64,000 nt of DNA from Ancylobacter novellus (GTDB lineage Bacteria > Pseudomonadota > Alphaproteobacteria > Rhizobiales > Xanthobacteraceae), in assembly GCA_003241485.1 (NCBI GenBank), contig QFQD01000011.1:3414-67413 (forward strand), read 5' to 3'. The translations under genes and the position numbers were made by a program. The notes under the pieces are model-generated. The model saw only the letters and a list, made by a program, of their open reading frames with translations, did not search any database and was not told the DNA's origin. This document shows, piece after piece, positions 10,860-19,472 of the stretch; within the stretch, counting starts at the first letter, position 1, and each line of letters begins with the position of its first letter.

Positions 10860-11678
10860 TCAGGCGCGCGAGCGTGCAAAGGCAAGGCACGCCTCGAAGA
10901 TGGCGATCAGGGCCGCGCGGACGGGCGCGGCATAGGCGGGGTCGTAAGGCGTCGGCCAGTTGCTCTCGTCCACCGGCCCGAGCGGCTCGCGCAGATAGGC
11001 GCGGCAGGCCAGCTCCATCTGCACGGCATGAATGCCCGCCTCCGGCTGCCCGTAATGGCGGGTGATGTAGCCGCCCTTGAAGCGGCCATTGCTGACGCGC
11101 TGGAATGGCGTGGCGTCGCAGATCGCCTCGATCTGCGCCTGCAGCTCCGGCGCGCAGGCGGCGCCGGAATTCGTCCCGATGTTGAAGTCCGGCAGCGTGC
11201 CCTCGAACAGGCGCGGGATGATCGAGCGGATCGAATGGCAGTCATAGAGCACCACCGCGCCATGGACCGCGCGGGCATGCTCGATCTCGGCCGCGAGCGC
11301 GGCATGGTAGGGATCGAAGTAGGCGGCGCGGCGCGCGGCGACGTCCGGCCCCCGGCCCTCCTTGTAGAGCGGCTCGCCGTCGAAGGTCGTGGTCGGGCAG
11401 AGTTCCGTGGTGGCCTGCCCCGGATAGAGCGAGACGCCGGAGGGGTCGCGGTTCACGTCGATCGCGGTACGCGACACCGAGGTGCGCACCACGCTCGCCC
11501 CCATGCCGGCGGCGAAGTCGTAGAGCTGCTCGATCCACCAGTCGCAGTCCTTGCGGGCGCGCCAGGGGGAAACAAGGTCGCCGGCGATCTCCGCCGGAAG
11601 GTCCGTGCCGGTATGCGGCAGCGAGACCACGAGCGGTGCCGTGCCGCGAATGACGGTGAGAAAGTCGGGATGACCCAT
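10860..11678 (-). CDS. hutG: N-formylglutamate deformylase
   Basis: A 272-residue member of the N-formylglutamate amidohydrolase family. It releases formate and glutamate from N-formylglutamate, the last step of the HutF-type histidine pathway. Visible signatures are PLVVSLPHTGTDLP near the N-terminus, FAAGMGASVVRTSVSRTAIDVNRDPSG near residue 75, VVLYDCHSIRSIIP near 145 and YGQPEAGIHAVQMELACRAY near 215. The His, Asp and Glu residues there fit a metal-binding site. It is separated from hutH by five bases and from hutU by 12, so all three share a transcript. Its presence together with hutF shows that the two-step deiminase/deformylase route is used, not formiminoglutamase. Confidence 0.95.
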   Translation of the reverse strand: MGHPDFLTVIRGTAPLVVSLPHTGTDLPAEIAGDLVSPWRARKDCDWWIEQLYDFAAGMGASVVRTSVSRTAIDVNRDPSGVSLYPGQATTELCPTTTFDGEPLYKEGRGPDVAARRAAYFDPYHAALAAEIEHARAVHGAVVLYDCHSIRSIIPRLFEGTLPDFNIGTNSGAACAPELQAQIEAICDATPFQRVSNGRFKGGYITRHYGQPEAGIHAVQMELACRAYLREPLGPVDESNWPTPYDPAYAAPVRAALIAIFEACLAFARSRA

Positions 11679-11683
11679 CCCGC

Positions 11684-13219
11684 TTACTCCCCGCTGATGG
11701 CCGGCAGCACGTCGCCCGCCAGCGCGGCGATGGCACCCGAGCGCACCAGCGCGTTCGCCGCCTCCATGTCGGGAGCGAAGAAGCGATCCTCGTCGAGATG
11801 GGGCACCTGCGCCCGCAGCGTGGCGCGCACCTTCTCCAGAACCGGGCTCGACGCCAGCGGCTGGTGGAAGTCACAGCCCTGCGCGGCCGCCAGCAGCTCG
11901 ATGCCGAGCACGCCCACGGCGTTTTCCACCATCGGCACCAGCCGGCGCGCGCCATGGGCGGCCATGGACACATGGTCCTCCTGGTTCGCCGAGGTCGGGA
12001 TGGAATCGACGCTGGCGGGATAGGCGCGCTGCTTGTTCTCGGAAACCAGCGCCGCCGCCGTCACCTGCGGGATCATGAAGCCGGAGTTCAGCCCCGGCTT
12101 GGGCGTGAGGAAGGCCGGCATGCCCGACAGCGCGGGATCGACCAGCATGGCGATGCGGCGTTCGGACAATGAGCCGATCTCGCACACGGCCAGCGCGATC
12201 ATGTCGGCGGCGAAGGCCACCGGCTCGGCGTGGAAATTGCCGCCAGACAACGCGATGCCGTCCTCCGCGAAGATCAGCGGATTGTCGGAGACGCCGTTCG
12301 CTTCCGTGCCCAGCGTCACCGCCGCCTGCCGCAGCACGTCGAGCGCCGCGCCCATCACCTGCGGCTGGCAGCGCAGGCAGTACGGATCCTGCACCCGCTC
12401 GTCGCCGACCAGATGCGACGCGCGGATGGCGGAACCGGTCATCAGGGTGCGCAGCGCCTGCGCGGTCTCGATCTGCCCACGGTGCCGCCGCACGGCATGG
12501 ATGCGCGGATCGAACGGCGCATCGGAACCACGCGCGGCATCGGTCGACAGCGCGCCCGTCACCAGCGCCGAGCGGAACAGGTTCTCCGCCTCGAACAGGC
12601 CGGCCAGCGCATTGGCGGTGGAGAACTGCGTGCCATTGAGCAGGGCCAGGCCCTCCTTCGGGCCGAGTGTCACCGGGGCGAGCCCGGCATCGCGCAGAGC
12701 CGTCTCGGCGGCCACGCGGGCGCCATCGACGAAGATCTCGCCGACGCCGATCATCGTCGCCGTCAGGTGCGACAGCGGCGCCAGATCGCCCGACGCGCCG
12801 ACCGAGCCCTGCGAGGGGATGACCGGGGTGAGCCCCTTCACCAGCATGGCTTCCAGCAGGTCCATGGTGGCGAGGCTGATGCCCGACACGCCCTGCGCCA
12901 GGCTGGCGAGTTTCAGCGCCATCATCAGCCGCGCGACCGGCACGGGCATGGGCTCGCCCACGCCCGCCGCATGGCTGAGCACGATGTTGCGCTGGAGCTT
13001 TGCGAGGTCCTCGTCGGCGATGCGCACCGTGGCGAGCTTACCGAAGCCGGTATTGATGCCATAGACAGGCTGCCCCTTGGCGAGGATGGCCGCCACCGCC
13101 GCCGCGCTGCGTTCGATCACCGGACGCGCCGCCGGGTCGAGCGAAACGTCGGCACCACGATAGACCGCGCGCCACTCGGCAAGGCTGACGTCGCCGGGCT
13201 TCAGGACGATATGTTTCAT
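11684..13219 (-). CDS. hutH: Histidine ammonia-lyase
   Basis: A 511-residue cytoplasmic enzyme removing ammonia from histidine to give urocanate, the inducer of the system. The Ala142-Ser143-Gly144 triad that cyclises into the MIO electrophile lies in [14 protein letters not shown], and Tyr53 is in [12 protein letters not shown]. The start at 13219 overlaps the hutI stop by four bases and is preceded by GGAGGGG; an upstream extension to 13393 is the shifted reading of hutI. Length and active-site spacing match the family closely. Confidence 0.97.
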   Translation of the reverse strand: MKHIVLKPGDVSLAEWRAVYRGADVSLDPAARPVIERSAAAVAAILAKGQPVYGINTGFGKLATVRIADEDLAKLQRNIVLSHAAGVGEPMPVPVARLMMALKLASLAQGVSGISLATMDLLEAMLVKGLTPVIPSQGSVGASGDLAPLSHLTATMIGVGEIFVDGARVAAETALRDAGLAPVTLGPKEGLALLNGTQFSTANALAGLFEAENLFRSALVTGALSTDAARGSDAPFDPRIHAVRRHRGQIETAQALRTLMTGSAIRASHLVGDERVQDPYCLRCQPQVMGAALDVLRQAAVTLGTEANGVSDNPLIFAEDGIALSGGNFHAEPVAFAADMIALAVCEIGSLSERRIAMLVDPALSGMPAFLTPKPGLNSGFMIPQVTAAALVSENKQRAYPASVDSIPTSANQEDHVSMAAHGARRLVPMVENAVGVLGIELLAAAQGCDFHQPLASSPVLEKVRATLRAQVPHLDEDRFFAPDMEAANALVRSGAIAALAGDVLPAISGE

Positions 13220-14418
13220 TGACCCCTCCAGACGCGGGCGTGCAGCGGATTGAATCCCATGCGGTAGACGAGTTCCGCCGGCCGCTCGATGTTCCAGATC
13301 GCGAGGTCGCAGCTCTTGCCGGCCTCCAGCGTACCGATGTCCCCCAGCCGACCAAGCGCCCGCGCGGCCTCGCGCGTGACGCCGGCGATGCACTCGTCCA
13401 CGGTGAGGCGGAACAGCGTGGCGCCCATGTTCATGGTCAGCAGCAGCGAGGTGAGCGGCGAGGTGCCGGGGTTGCAGTCGGTCGCCAACGCGATCCTGGT
13501 GCCATGCTTGCGGAACAGCTCCACCGGCGGCAGCTTGGTCTCGCGAATGAAATAGAACGCACCCGGCAGCAGCACGGCAACCGTGCCGGCCTTGGCCATG
13601 GCGGCCGCGCCTTCCTCATCCGTATGTTCGAGATGGTCGGCGGAGAGCGCGCCGAATTCCGCGGCCAGCTTGGCGCCGTGCAGGTTCGACAGCTGGTCGG
13701 CATGCAGCTTCACCGGCAGGCCGAGCGACCGGGCGGCGGTGAAGACCCGCGCCACCTGTTCCGGCGAGAAGGCCAGCCCCTCGCAGAACGCGTCGACCGC
13801 ATCGGCGAGGCCCGCCTGCGCGATCTCCGGCAGCAGGGCGATGACCTCAGCGATATAGGCGTCCTTGTCGCCGCCGGCTTCCGGCGGCAGGGCGTGGGCG
13901 CCGAGACAGGTGGTCGTCACCGACACGGGCCGCGCCTCGCCCAGCGCGCGGGCGGCGCGAAGGCTCTTCAACTCGGCCTCGCGCGACAGGCCGTAGCCCG
14001 ACTTGACCTCGACCGTCGTCACCCCTTCCGACAGCAACGCGTCGAGGCGCGGCAGCGCGCTGGCGACAAGCTCCGCTTCGCTGGCGGCGCGCGTCGCCTT
14101 CATGGTGGAGACGATGCCCCCGCCTGCCCGCGCGATCTCCTCATAGGAGGCGCCGGCGAGACGCAGCTCGAATTCATGCGCGCGATCGCCGCCGAAGATC
14201 AGATGGGTGTGGCAGTCGATCAGGCCAGGGGTGATCCAGCGCCCCTCGCAATCGATGATCTCGTCGGCCTCGATCGCGCCCGCCCCGCTCGCCGGACCGG
14301 CATAGGCAATGCGGCCACCGCTTGACGCGACAAGCCCGTCTTCCACCAGGCCGAGCCCCTGCGAGCCTTCGGCCAGTGTGGCCAGCCGGGCACTCCGCCA
14401 TACTCGATCGCAGCGCAT
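13216..14418 (-). CDS. hutI: Imidazolonepropionase
   Basis: A 400-residue amidohydrolase-superfamily enzyme that opens the ring of imidazolonepropionate to formiminoglutamate. The metal site [17 protein letters not shown] is near residue 65, KSGYGL near 135, HADQLSN near 240, and the later Asp is in [12 protein letters not shown] near 315. It is the first gene of the minus-strand hut operon. Its ATG follows GAGGAAG. The divergent hutF gene lies 96 bases away, and site 4 for HutC sits between them and can serve both. Confidence 0.96.
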   Translation of the reverse strand: MRCDRVWRSARLATLAEGSQGLGLVEDGLVASSGGRIAYAGPASGAGAIEADEIIDCEGRWITPGLIDCHTHLIFGGDRAHEFELRLAGASYEEIARAGGGIVSTMKATRAASEAELVASALPRLDALLSEGVTTVEVKSGYGLSREAELKSLRAARALGEARPVSVTTTCLGAHALPPEAGGDKDAYIAEVIALLPEIAQAGLADAVDAFCEGLAFSPEQVARVFTAARSLGLPVKLHADQLSNLHGAKLAAEFGALSADHLEHTDEEGAAAMAKAGTVAVLLPGAFYFIRETKLPPVELFRKHGTRIALATDCNPGTSPLTSLLLTMNMGATLFRLTVDECIAGVTREAARALGRLGDIGTLEAGKSCDLAIWNIERPAELVYRMGFNPLHARVWRGQ

Positions 14419-14454
14419 GGAGCTTCCTCAGCGGTGATGACAGGGGAGCAATTA

Positions 14455-14466
14455 ATGTCTATACAT
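14455..14466. promoter_or_regulatory. HutC operator in the hutI-hutF intergenic region (site 4)
   Basis: ATGTCTATACAT, the reverse of ATGTATAGACAT, lies 36 bases from the hutI start and 48 bases before the chosen hutF start. Its position makes upstream in-frame ATGs for hutF unlikely and suggests joint control of both divergent transcripts. Confidence 0.72.
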
Positions 14467-14514
14467 AATAGCACCTCGGCCAACTTGTCCATAGCCTTCG
14501 GGAGCGACGACGCG

Positions 14515-15867
14515 ATGACCCGCCTCTGGTTTGAAAACGCTTATCTCGCAGATGGTTGGGCCCGTAACGTGACTCTCGATGTCACCGAGGGACGGATCGT
14601 CGCGCTGACCCCGGACACGGATTCGAGCGGCATCGCAGAACGCCATGCCATCGCCCTGCCCGGACTCCCGAATCTGCACAGCCACGCCTTCCAGCGCGCC
14701 TTTGCCGGCCACACCGAGGTGCGCGGCCCCACCGGCGACAGCTTCTGGACGTGGCGCGAGGCGATGTACCGCGCGGTCGACCGCATCGACCCCGAAGATG
14801 TCGAAGCCATCGCCGCGCAGGTCTATGTCGAGATGCTGGAGGCCGGCTTCACCCGTGTGGGCGAGTTCCACTATCTCCACCACGACCGCGACGGGCGCCC
14901 CTATGCCGATATTGGCGAGCTGAGCCACCGTATCGCGGCGGCGGCGGGAGAGACCGGCATCGCCCTGACCCTGCTGCCCGTGTTTTACGCCCATGGCGGT
15001 TTCGGCGCGCAGGCGCCCACCCACGGACAGCGGCGTTTCATAAACGATATCAACAGCTTCAGCCGGCTGATTGAATCAGCCCGGGAAGGACTTGAATCAC
15101 TTTCTGATGCGGTTCTCGGCCTCGCGCCGCACAGCCTGCGGGCCGCGACGGCGGAGGAAATCGCCGCCATCCTGCCGCTGACCGACGGACCGATCCATAT
15201 CCACGTCGCCGAGCAGACCAAGGAAGTGGATGACTGCCTGTCCTGGTCCGGACGCCGGCCGGTCGAGTATCTGCTCGACCACGCTCCGGTCGACCATCGC
15301 TGGTGCCTCATCCACGCCACCCACATGACGCCGGCCGAGACCCTTGCCATGGCCCGCAGCGGCGCGGTGGCCGGCCTCTGCCCGATCACCGAGGCCAATC
15401 TCGGCGACGGCATCTTCCCCGCCCCGGACTTCGTCGCGGCGGGCGGGCGCTACGGCGTCGGCTCGGATTCGAACGTGCGGATCGACGCCGCCGAGGAACT
15501 GCGCCTGCTGGAATATTCGCAGCGCCTTGCCCTGCGCGCGCGCAATGTGCTCGCCATGCAGGAGGGGCGCTCAACCGGTGAAACGCTGTTCGCCTCGGCG
15601 CTGCAGGGCGGGGCGCAGGCGCTGCAGGGCACGACCGGACTTGCGGTAGGCGCGCCGGCCGACATTGTCAGCCTCGACGCCGACCATCCCTCGATCGGCG
15701 GCCGCACGGGCGCGGCGATCCTCGACGGTTTCGTCTTCGCCGCGGCACGCCCCGCCATTGACTGTGTCTGGCGCCGCGGCAACAAACTGGTGGAAGGCGG
15801 ACGGCACCGTGCCCGCGAGAGCGTCGCGGCACGCTTCCGTGCCACGCTCGCCAAAATAGCCGCGTGA
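14515..15867 (+). CDS. hutF: Formimidoylglutamate deiminase
   Basis: A 450-residue amidohydrolase-superfamily enzyme turning N-formimino-L-glutamate into N-formyl-L-glutamate and ammonia. Signatures are LPGLPNLHSHAFQRAFAG near residue 50, EFHYLHHDRDG near 120, HIHVAEQTKEVDDCL near 230, IHATHMTPAE near 265 and GVGSDSNVRIDAAEELRLLE near 320. The ATG at 14515 is chosen because the MTRLWFENA start matches family length and upstream ATGs fall on or before the HutC site. It is divergent from hutI and followed after 24 bases by ridA, so the two form an operon. Confidence 0.95.
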   Translation: MTRLWFENAYLADGWARNVTLDVTEGRIVALTPDTDSSGIAERHAIALPGLPNLHSHAFQRAFAGHTEVRGPTGDSFWTWREAMYRAVDRIDPEDVEAIAAQVYVEMLEAGFTRVGEFHYLHHDRDGRPYADIGELSHRIAAAAGETGIALTLLPVFYAHGGFGAQAPTHGQRRFINDINSFSRLIESAREGLESLSDAVLGLAPHSLRAATAEEIAAILPLTDGPIHIHVAEQTKEVDDCLSWSGRRPVEYLLDHAPVDHRWCLIHATHMTPAETLAMARSGAVAGLCPITEANLGDGIFPAPDFVAAGGRYGVGSDSNVRIDAAEELRLLEYSQRLALRARNVLAMQEGRSTGETLFASALQGGAQALQGTTGLAVGAPADIVSLDADHPSIGGRTGAAILDGFVFAAARPAIDCVWRRGNKLVEGGRHRARESVAARFRATLAKIAA

Positions 15868-15891
15868 ACCACCAGTAAGCAGGGAAAGCCT

Positions 15892-16287
15892 ATGGCGCCG
15901 AAATTCTCCATGATCCCCGGCGCACCGACGCCGGTCGCCCCCTTCAGCCATGCGGTGGAAGCCGATGGCTGGGTGTTCGTGACCGGGCAGATGCCGACCT
16001 GGCCCGACGACGACTCCCGCCCGCTTCCTGAGGGCGTGGAAGCGCAGACCCGCCGCGTGATGGACAATCTGGTCATCGTGCTCGCCGGGCTCGGGCTCGA
16101 CCTGTCGCATGTGGTGCAGGCCCGCGTTTATCTCACCGAGTTCAAGCGCGACTATCCCGCGATGAACGCGGCCTATGCGTCCTACTTCCCGGCGGACCGG
16201 CGGCCGGCGCGCACCTGCGTCGGTGTCACCGGGCTGGCGCGCGACGCGCTGGTGGAGATCGACTTCGTCGCGCACCGCCCGGCCTGA
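15892..16287 (+). CDS. RidA-family protein (enamine/imine deaminase)
   Basis: A 131-residue protein of the YjgF/YER057c/UK114 family, usually a cytoplasmic trimer that hydrolyses reactive enamines and imines to ketones and ammonia. FSHAVEADGWVFVTGQMP is near residue 18, DLSHVVQARVYLTEF near 75, and the family Arg lies in RPARTCVGVTGLA near 105. It follows hutF by 24 bases, so it is probably co-transcribed and HutC-controlled. A role in removing imine by-products of histidine or glutamate metabolism is inference. It may be one of several RidA subfamilies, so a numbered gene name is not given. Confidence 0.9.
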   Translation: MAPKFSMIPGAPTPVAPFSHAVEADGWVFVTGQMPTWPDDDSRPLPEGVEAQTRRVMDNLVIVLAGLGLDLSHVVQARVYLTEFKRDYPAMNAAYASYFPADRRPARTCVGVTGLARDALVEIDFVAHRPA

Positions 16288-16300
16288 AGCCGAAACGAAA

Positions 16301-16328
16301 GAAGGCGGCGCCCTGCGGCACCGCCTTC
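16301..16328. terminator. Bidirectional terminator between ridA and the FAH-family gene
   Basis: GAAGGCGGCGCC (16301-16312) and GGCACCGCCTTC (16317-16328) form a 12-bp stem with one G-T pair and a CTGC loop. It lies between two convergent stops (16287 and 16352). On the minus strand it is followed by a short T-containing run; on the plus strand the tail is pyrimidine rich. Confidence 0.65.
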
Positions 16329-16351
16329 CCTTCCCGCTCTGACGAAAAAGG

Positions 16352-17056
16352 TCAGACGACCTTGACGTTCAGCGTGCCGACGCCGTCGACGCCGCCTTCC
16401 ATCACATCGCCGCGCACGATGGCGCCGACGCCGGCCGGCGTGCCGGACATGATGATGTCACCGGCCTTCAGCTCGAACAGGCCCGAGAGGATGGCAATCA
16501 TCTCCGGCACCTTCCAGATCATCTGGTTGAGATCGCCGACCTGACGCGGCGTGCCGTTCACGTTCAGCCACACCTTGCCGTCGGTCGGGTGGCCGATCCT
16601 GGAGGCCGGCACCAGCGCGGAGCACGGGGCGGACGCCTCGAACGCCTTGCCGACTTCCCACGGACGGCCGAGCTTCTTGGCTTCGCCCTGCAGGTCGCGG
16701 CGGGTCATGTCGAGACCGATGCCATAGCCCCACACATGCTCCATCGCCGTCTCGACGGGGATGTTGATGCCGCCCTTGCCGATGGCAACCAGCATTTCGA
16801 GCTCGTAATGCACATCGCTCGACTTGTCGGGATAGGGGAAGGTGCCGTTGGTGATGACGTTGTCGGGGTTCTTCTGGAAGAAGAAGGGCGGCTCCTTGTT
16901 GGGATCATGCCCCATCTCGATGGCGTGCTCCGCATAGTTGCGGCCAACGCAATAGATGCGATGGATCGGGAACAGCTTGTCCGAACCTTCGACGGGCAGC
17001 GTCGGAATGCCAGGAGGCGTGATCACGTAGGCGGTATTCTCGATAGGCGCGTTCAT
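16352..17056 (-). CDS. Fumarylacetoacetate hydrolase-family protein (fumarylpyruvate hydrolase-like)
   Basis: A 234-residue FAH-domain enzyme, metal dependent by family. IYCVGRNYAEHAIEMG is near residue 35, PPFFFQKNPDNVI near 56, YELEMLVAIGKGG near 85 (acidic metal ligands), GYGIGLDMTRRDLQGEAKK near 110 and SGTPAGVGAI near 205. It most resembles the fumarylpyruvate hydrolase or acylpyruvase type that cleaves C-C bonds in diketo acids. Its start overlaps the permease stop by one base, so it is the last gene of the NitT/TauT-type transporter operon and probably acts on the imported compound or a product. The substrate is unknown. Confidence 0.88.
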   Translation of the reverse strand: MNAPIENTAYVITPPGIPTLPVEGSDKLFPIHRIYCVGRNYAEHAIEMGHDPNKEPPFFFQKNPDNVITNGTFPYPDKSSDVHYELEMLVAIGKGGINIPVETAMEHVWGYGIGLDMTRRDLQGEAKKLGRPWEVGKAFEASAPCSALVPASRIGHPTDGKVWLNVNGTPRQVGDLNQMIWKVPEMIAILSGLFELKAGDIIMSGTPAGVGAIVRGDVMEGGVDGVGTLNVKVV

Positions 17057-17808
17057 CAGCGTACTCCTGCATAATAGTCGACGCGTTTTTCAATGGATTC
17101 GATGGCTGCCGACAGCAGCATTGCCGCGGCGAAGAGAATGATGGTCAGGGCCCAGAAGTTCTCCATGTCGAAATTGCGCGAATAGAGCTCGAACAACTCG
17201 CCATAGCCGAGGATCGCCACCAGCAGCTGGCCGATCACCACGCCCTTCACACCGCGGATCACGCCAAGGCGGATGCCCGCGAGGATTTCCGGCAGGGCGG
17301 CCAGCAGGATGATCTTGAAGTAGAGGGCGAAAGTGGACGCGCCGTAGCTGCGGCCCATCTCGACCAGCGAATTCGGCACGCTCTGTATGCCGGCCCGCGT
17401 GTCGAGCACAATGATCCACACGGCGAACAGGAACACGGTGACGATGACGGTCGTCTCGCCCATGCCGAACAGGATCATCAGCACCGGCACCAGCGCCGAG
17501 AGCGGCGCGGAGACGAAGATGTTGACCCAGATGCCCAGCAGATTGTCCGCCGCAGCAAAGCGCCCCATCAGGACGCCGAGGACAACGCCCACCACGATCG
17601 AGAAGAACATGCCGATGAGGAAGCTGTTCAGCGTGGTCAGCGCCGCCGCCTGCCAGGTGCCGGTCTGCACCAGCGCCACCGCGGCCACGAGCACGTCGGA
17701 CAGCGGCGGGATGAGGAACAGCATGCCGGAGCGCCCGACCAGTTCCCAGATGACGCACCAGACGATGAGCGAGGCCATCATCGGTACGCGATAGCCGAAG
17801 AGTTTCAC
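17056..17808 (-). CDS. NitT/TauT-type ABC transporter permease (second)
   Basis: A 250-residue permease with about six membrane segments, related to SsuC/TauC. The start reads MKLFGYRVPMMASLIVWCVI and the EAA loop is VEMGRSYGASTFALYFKIIL. Gaps to neighbours are 13 bases (ATPase) and a one-base overlap (FAH). It differs clearly in sequence from the other permease in the operon, so the channel is probably a heterodimer, whereas this family usually forms homodimers. Confidence 0.9.
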   Translation of the reverse strand: MKLFGYRVPMMASLIVWCVIWELVGRSGMLFLIPPLSDVLVAAVALVQTGTWQAAALTTLNSFLIGMFFSIVVGVVLGVLMGRFAAADNLLGIWVNIFVSAPLSALVPVLMILFGMGETTVIVTVFLFAVWIIVLDTRAGIQSVPNSLVEMGRSYGASTFALYFKIILLAALPEILAGIRLGVIRGVKGVVIGQLLVAILGYGELFELYSRNFDMENFWALTIILFAAAMLLSAAIESIEKRVDYYAGVR

Positions 17809-17821
17809 GGATCACCCTCCC

Positions 17822-18628
17822 CTAATCGACGTAGCGCTTGAGGCCCTGCCAGATCTCCTCGACCGTATCGAGATAGCCCTGGTCGCGGCGAATGGCGTCG
17901 GGAGAGGCCGAACGGTCGATCTCCGGTTCGATGATCTGGGAGATGCGGCCCGGCCGGCGGGAGAGGATGACGATGCGGTCGGAGCAGTAGACCGCCTCCT
18001 CGATGGAGTGCGTGACGAAGACGAAGGTCTTCTTCTCCAGATCGACGAGGCGCAGCAGGTCTTCCTGGAACTTGCGGCGGTTCTGTTCGTCCACCGCCGA
18101 GAACGGCTCGTCCAGCAGCAGCACGTCCGCGTTCACCGCGAAGGCACGGGCAAGGCCGACGCGCTGGCGCATGCCGCCGGACAGTTCGTGCGGGTACTTG
18201 TTCTCGAAACCGGACAGCCCGACCTCGGCGATGTACTTCGCCGCGATGGACTGGCGCTCGTCCTTGCCCATGCCCTTCAGCTCAAGACCGAAGGCGACGT
18301 TGCGCATCACCGTCGCCCAGGGCATCAGCGCGAAATCCTGGAACACGAAGGCGCGCTCGGGACCGGGGCCGGTCACCACATTGCCATTGACGCGGATCTC
18401 GCCCGAGGTCGCCGGGATGAGGCCGGCGATGATCTTGAGCAGCGTGGTCTTGCCGCAGCCGGAAGGGCCAAGCAGGGTGGTGAGCTTGCCGCGGGGAAAA
18501 TCGAGGTCGATCGAGCGCAGCGCCTCGACCTCGCTGTACATCTTGCACACGCCGCGCACTTCGACGGCGACGTCGGAACCCGCTGGCCTGGCAGCTGCGG
18601 CTGACGCCTGGGTCGTGATGTTCCGCAT
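17822..18628 (-). CDS. NitT/TauT-type ABC transporter ATP-binding protein
   Basis: A 268-residue ATPase of the SsuB/TauB/NrtD group. Walker A GPSGCGKTTLLKIIAGL is near residue 55, Q-loop VFQDFALMPWATVMRNV, signature LSGGMRQRVGLARAFAV, Walker B VLLLDEPFSAVDEQ and switch His in VFVTHSIEEAVYCSDRIVIL. The last two stretches are characteristic of this import group. It lies three bases after the first permease gene and 13 before the second. Confidence 0.93.
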   Translation of the reverse strand: MRNITTQASAAAARPAGSDVAVEVRGVCKMYSEVEALRSIDLDFPRGKLTTLLGPSGCGKTTLLKIIAGLIPATSGEIRVNGNVVTGPGPERAFVFQDFALMPWATVMRNVAFGLELKGMGKDERQSIAAKYIAEVGLSGFENKYPHELSGGMRQRVGLARAFAVNADVLLLDEPFSAVDEQNRRKFQEDLLRLVDLEKKTFVFVTHSIEEAVYCSDRIVILSRRPGRISQIIEPEIDRSASPDAIRRDQGYLDTVEEIWQGLKRYVD

Positions 18629-18631
18629 GGC

Positions 18632-19462
18632 TCAGGACCTCCGCTTTTCGGGACGCAGCACGCGAAGCTCGAAAGCCTCAAGAGCGGCCAGCGTCAATGT
18701 CGACACAAGGATGATGGAGACGACGGCGGCATACATCTCGGGGTAGTTCGCCACCGAACGGTGATAGGTGATGAGATCGCCGATACCCGTCGGGGTAATG
18801 AGCAGCTCTGCAAGGATCACGCCGATGAAGCCGGCGGCCAGACCCAGGCGCAGACCGGCAAAGATGACCGGCGAGGCATCGGGAATGATGATCTTGGTGA
18901 TGCGCTGCCACCAGTTGCCCTGGAAGGAGTAGCACATCGCAACCAATGACGGATTGGCGTTGCGTACCGCCTTGTAGCCATTGAGCGCGATCACCGGCAG
19001 AGCGAGCATGACCACCGCCAGCGTCTTCGACACCAGGCCGATGCCGTAGACGAAGGTGATGAGCGGGATGAGAGCCGCCATGGGCGCGGCCTGCAAAACG
19101 ATGAACACCGGCGCCACCAGCCATTCGGCAAAGCGCGACAGGCCCATCACGATGCCCAGCCCGACACCGATGATCGCCGAAATGGCGATGCCGATCACCA
19201 GCGGCTGCAGCGTCTCGGCATAGGCCGCGAGGAAGGAGCCGTCGGCCAGCATCGTCAGAAAGGCGCGCAAGGTTTCCAGAAAGGTCGGAAAGGCGAAGCT
19301 GATCGGAATCCGCCCGGCGATCTCCCAGACGAGGAAGAAGACGCCGATCGACGCGGTCCGCCAGAGCACCGTGCGGTGCTCCGAGAGCTTCCTCCACAGG
19401 AAGGAAGCCTCGGGGCCGTGAACGGCTCGCGGAGAGCCGTTCACATGTGTGGGGAGCGACAT
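18632..19462 (-). CDS. NitT/TauT-type ABC transporter permease (first)
   Basis: A 276-residue inner-membrane protein with about six membrane segments and the family stretch FGMGLVSKTL-like (here ITFVYGIGLVSKTLAVVML), followed by RITKIIIPDASPVIFAGLRL and the C-terminal PTGIGDLITYHRSVANYPEM. The second permease of this operon has a different sequence. It follows the binding-protein gene by 10 bases. The N-terminal 30 residues are polar and probably cytoplasmic. Confidence 0.9.
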   Translation of the reverse strand: MSLPTHVNGSPRAVHGPEASFLWRKLSEHRTVLWRTASIGVFFLVWEIAGRIPISFAFPTFLETLRAFLTMLADGSFLAAYAETLQPLVIGIAISAIIGVGLGIVMGLSRFAEWLVAPVFIVLQAAPMAALIPLITFVYGIGLVSKTLAVVMLALPVIALNGYKAVRNANPSLVAMCYSFQGNWWQRITKIIIPDASPVIFAGLRLGLAAGFIGVILAELLITPTGIGDLITYHRSVANYPEMYAAVVSIILVSTLTLAALEAFELRVLRPEKRRS

Positions 19463-19472
19463 CCGCCCGGCC

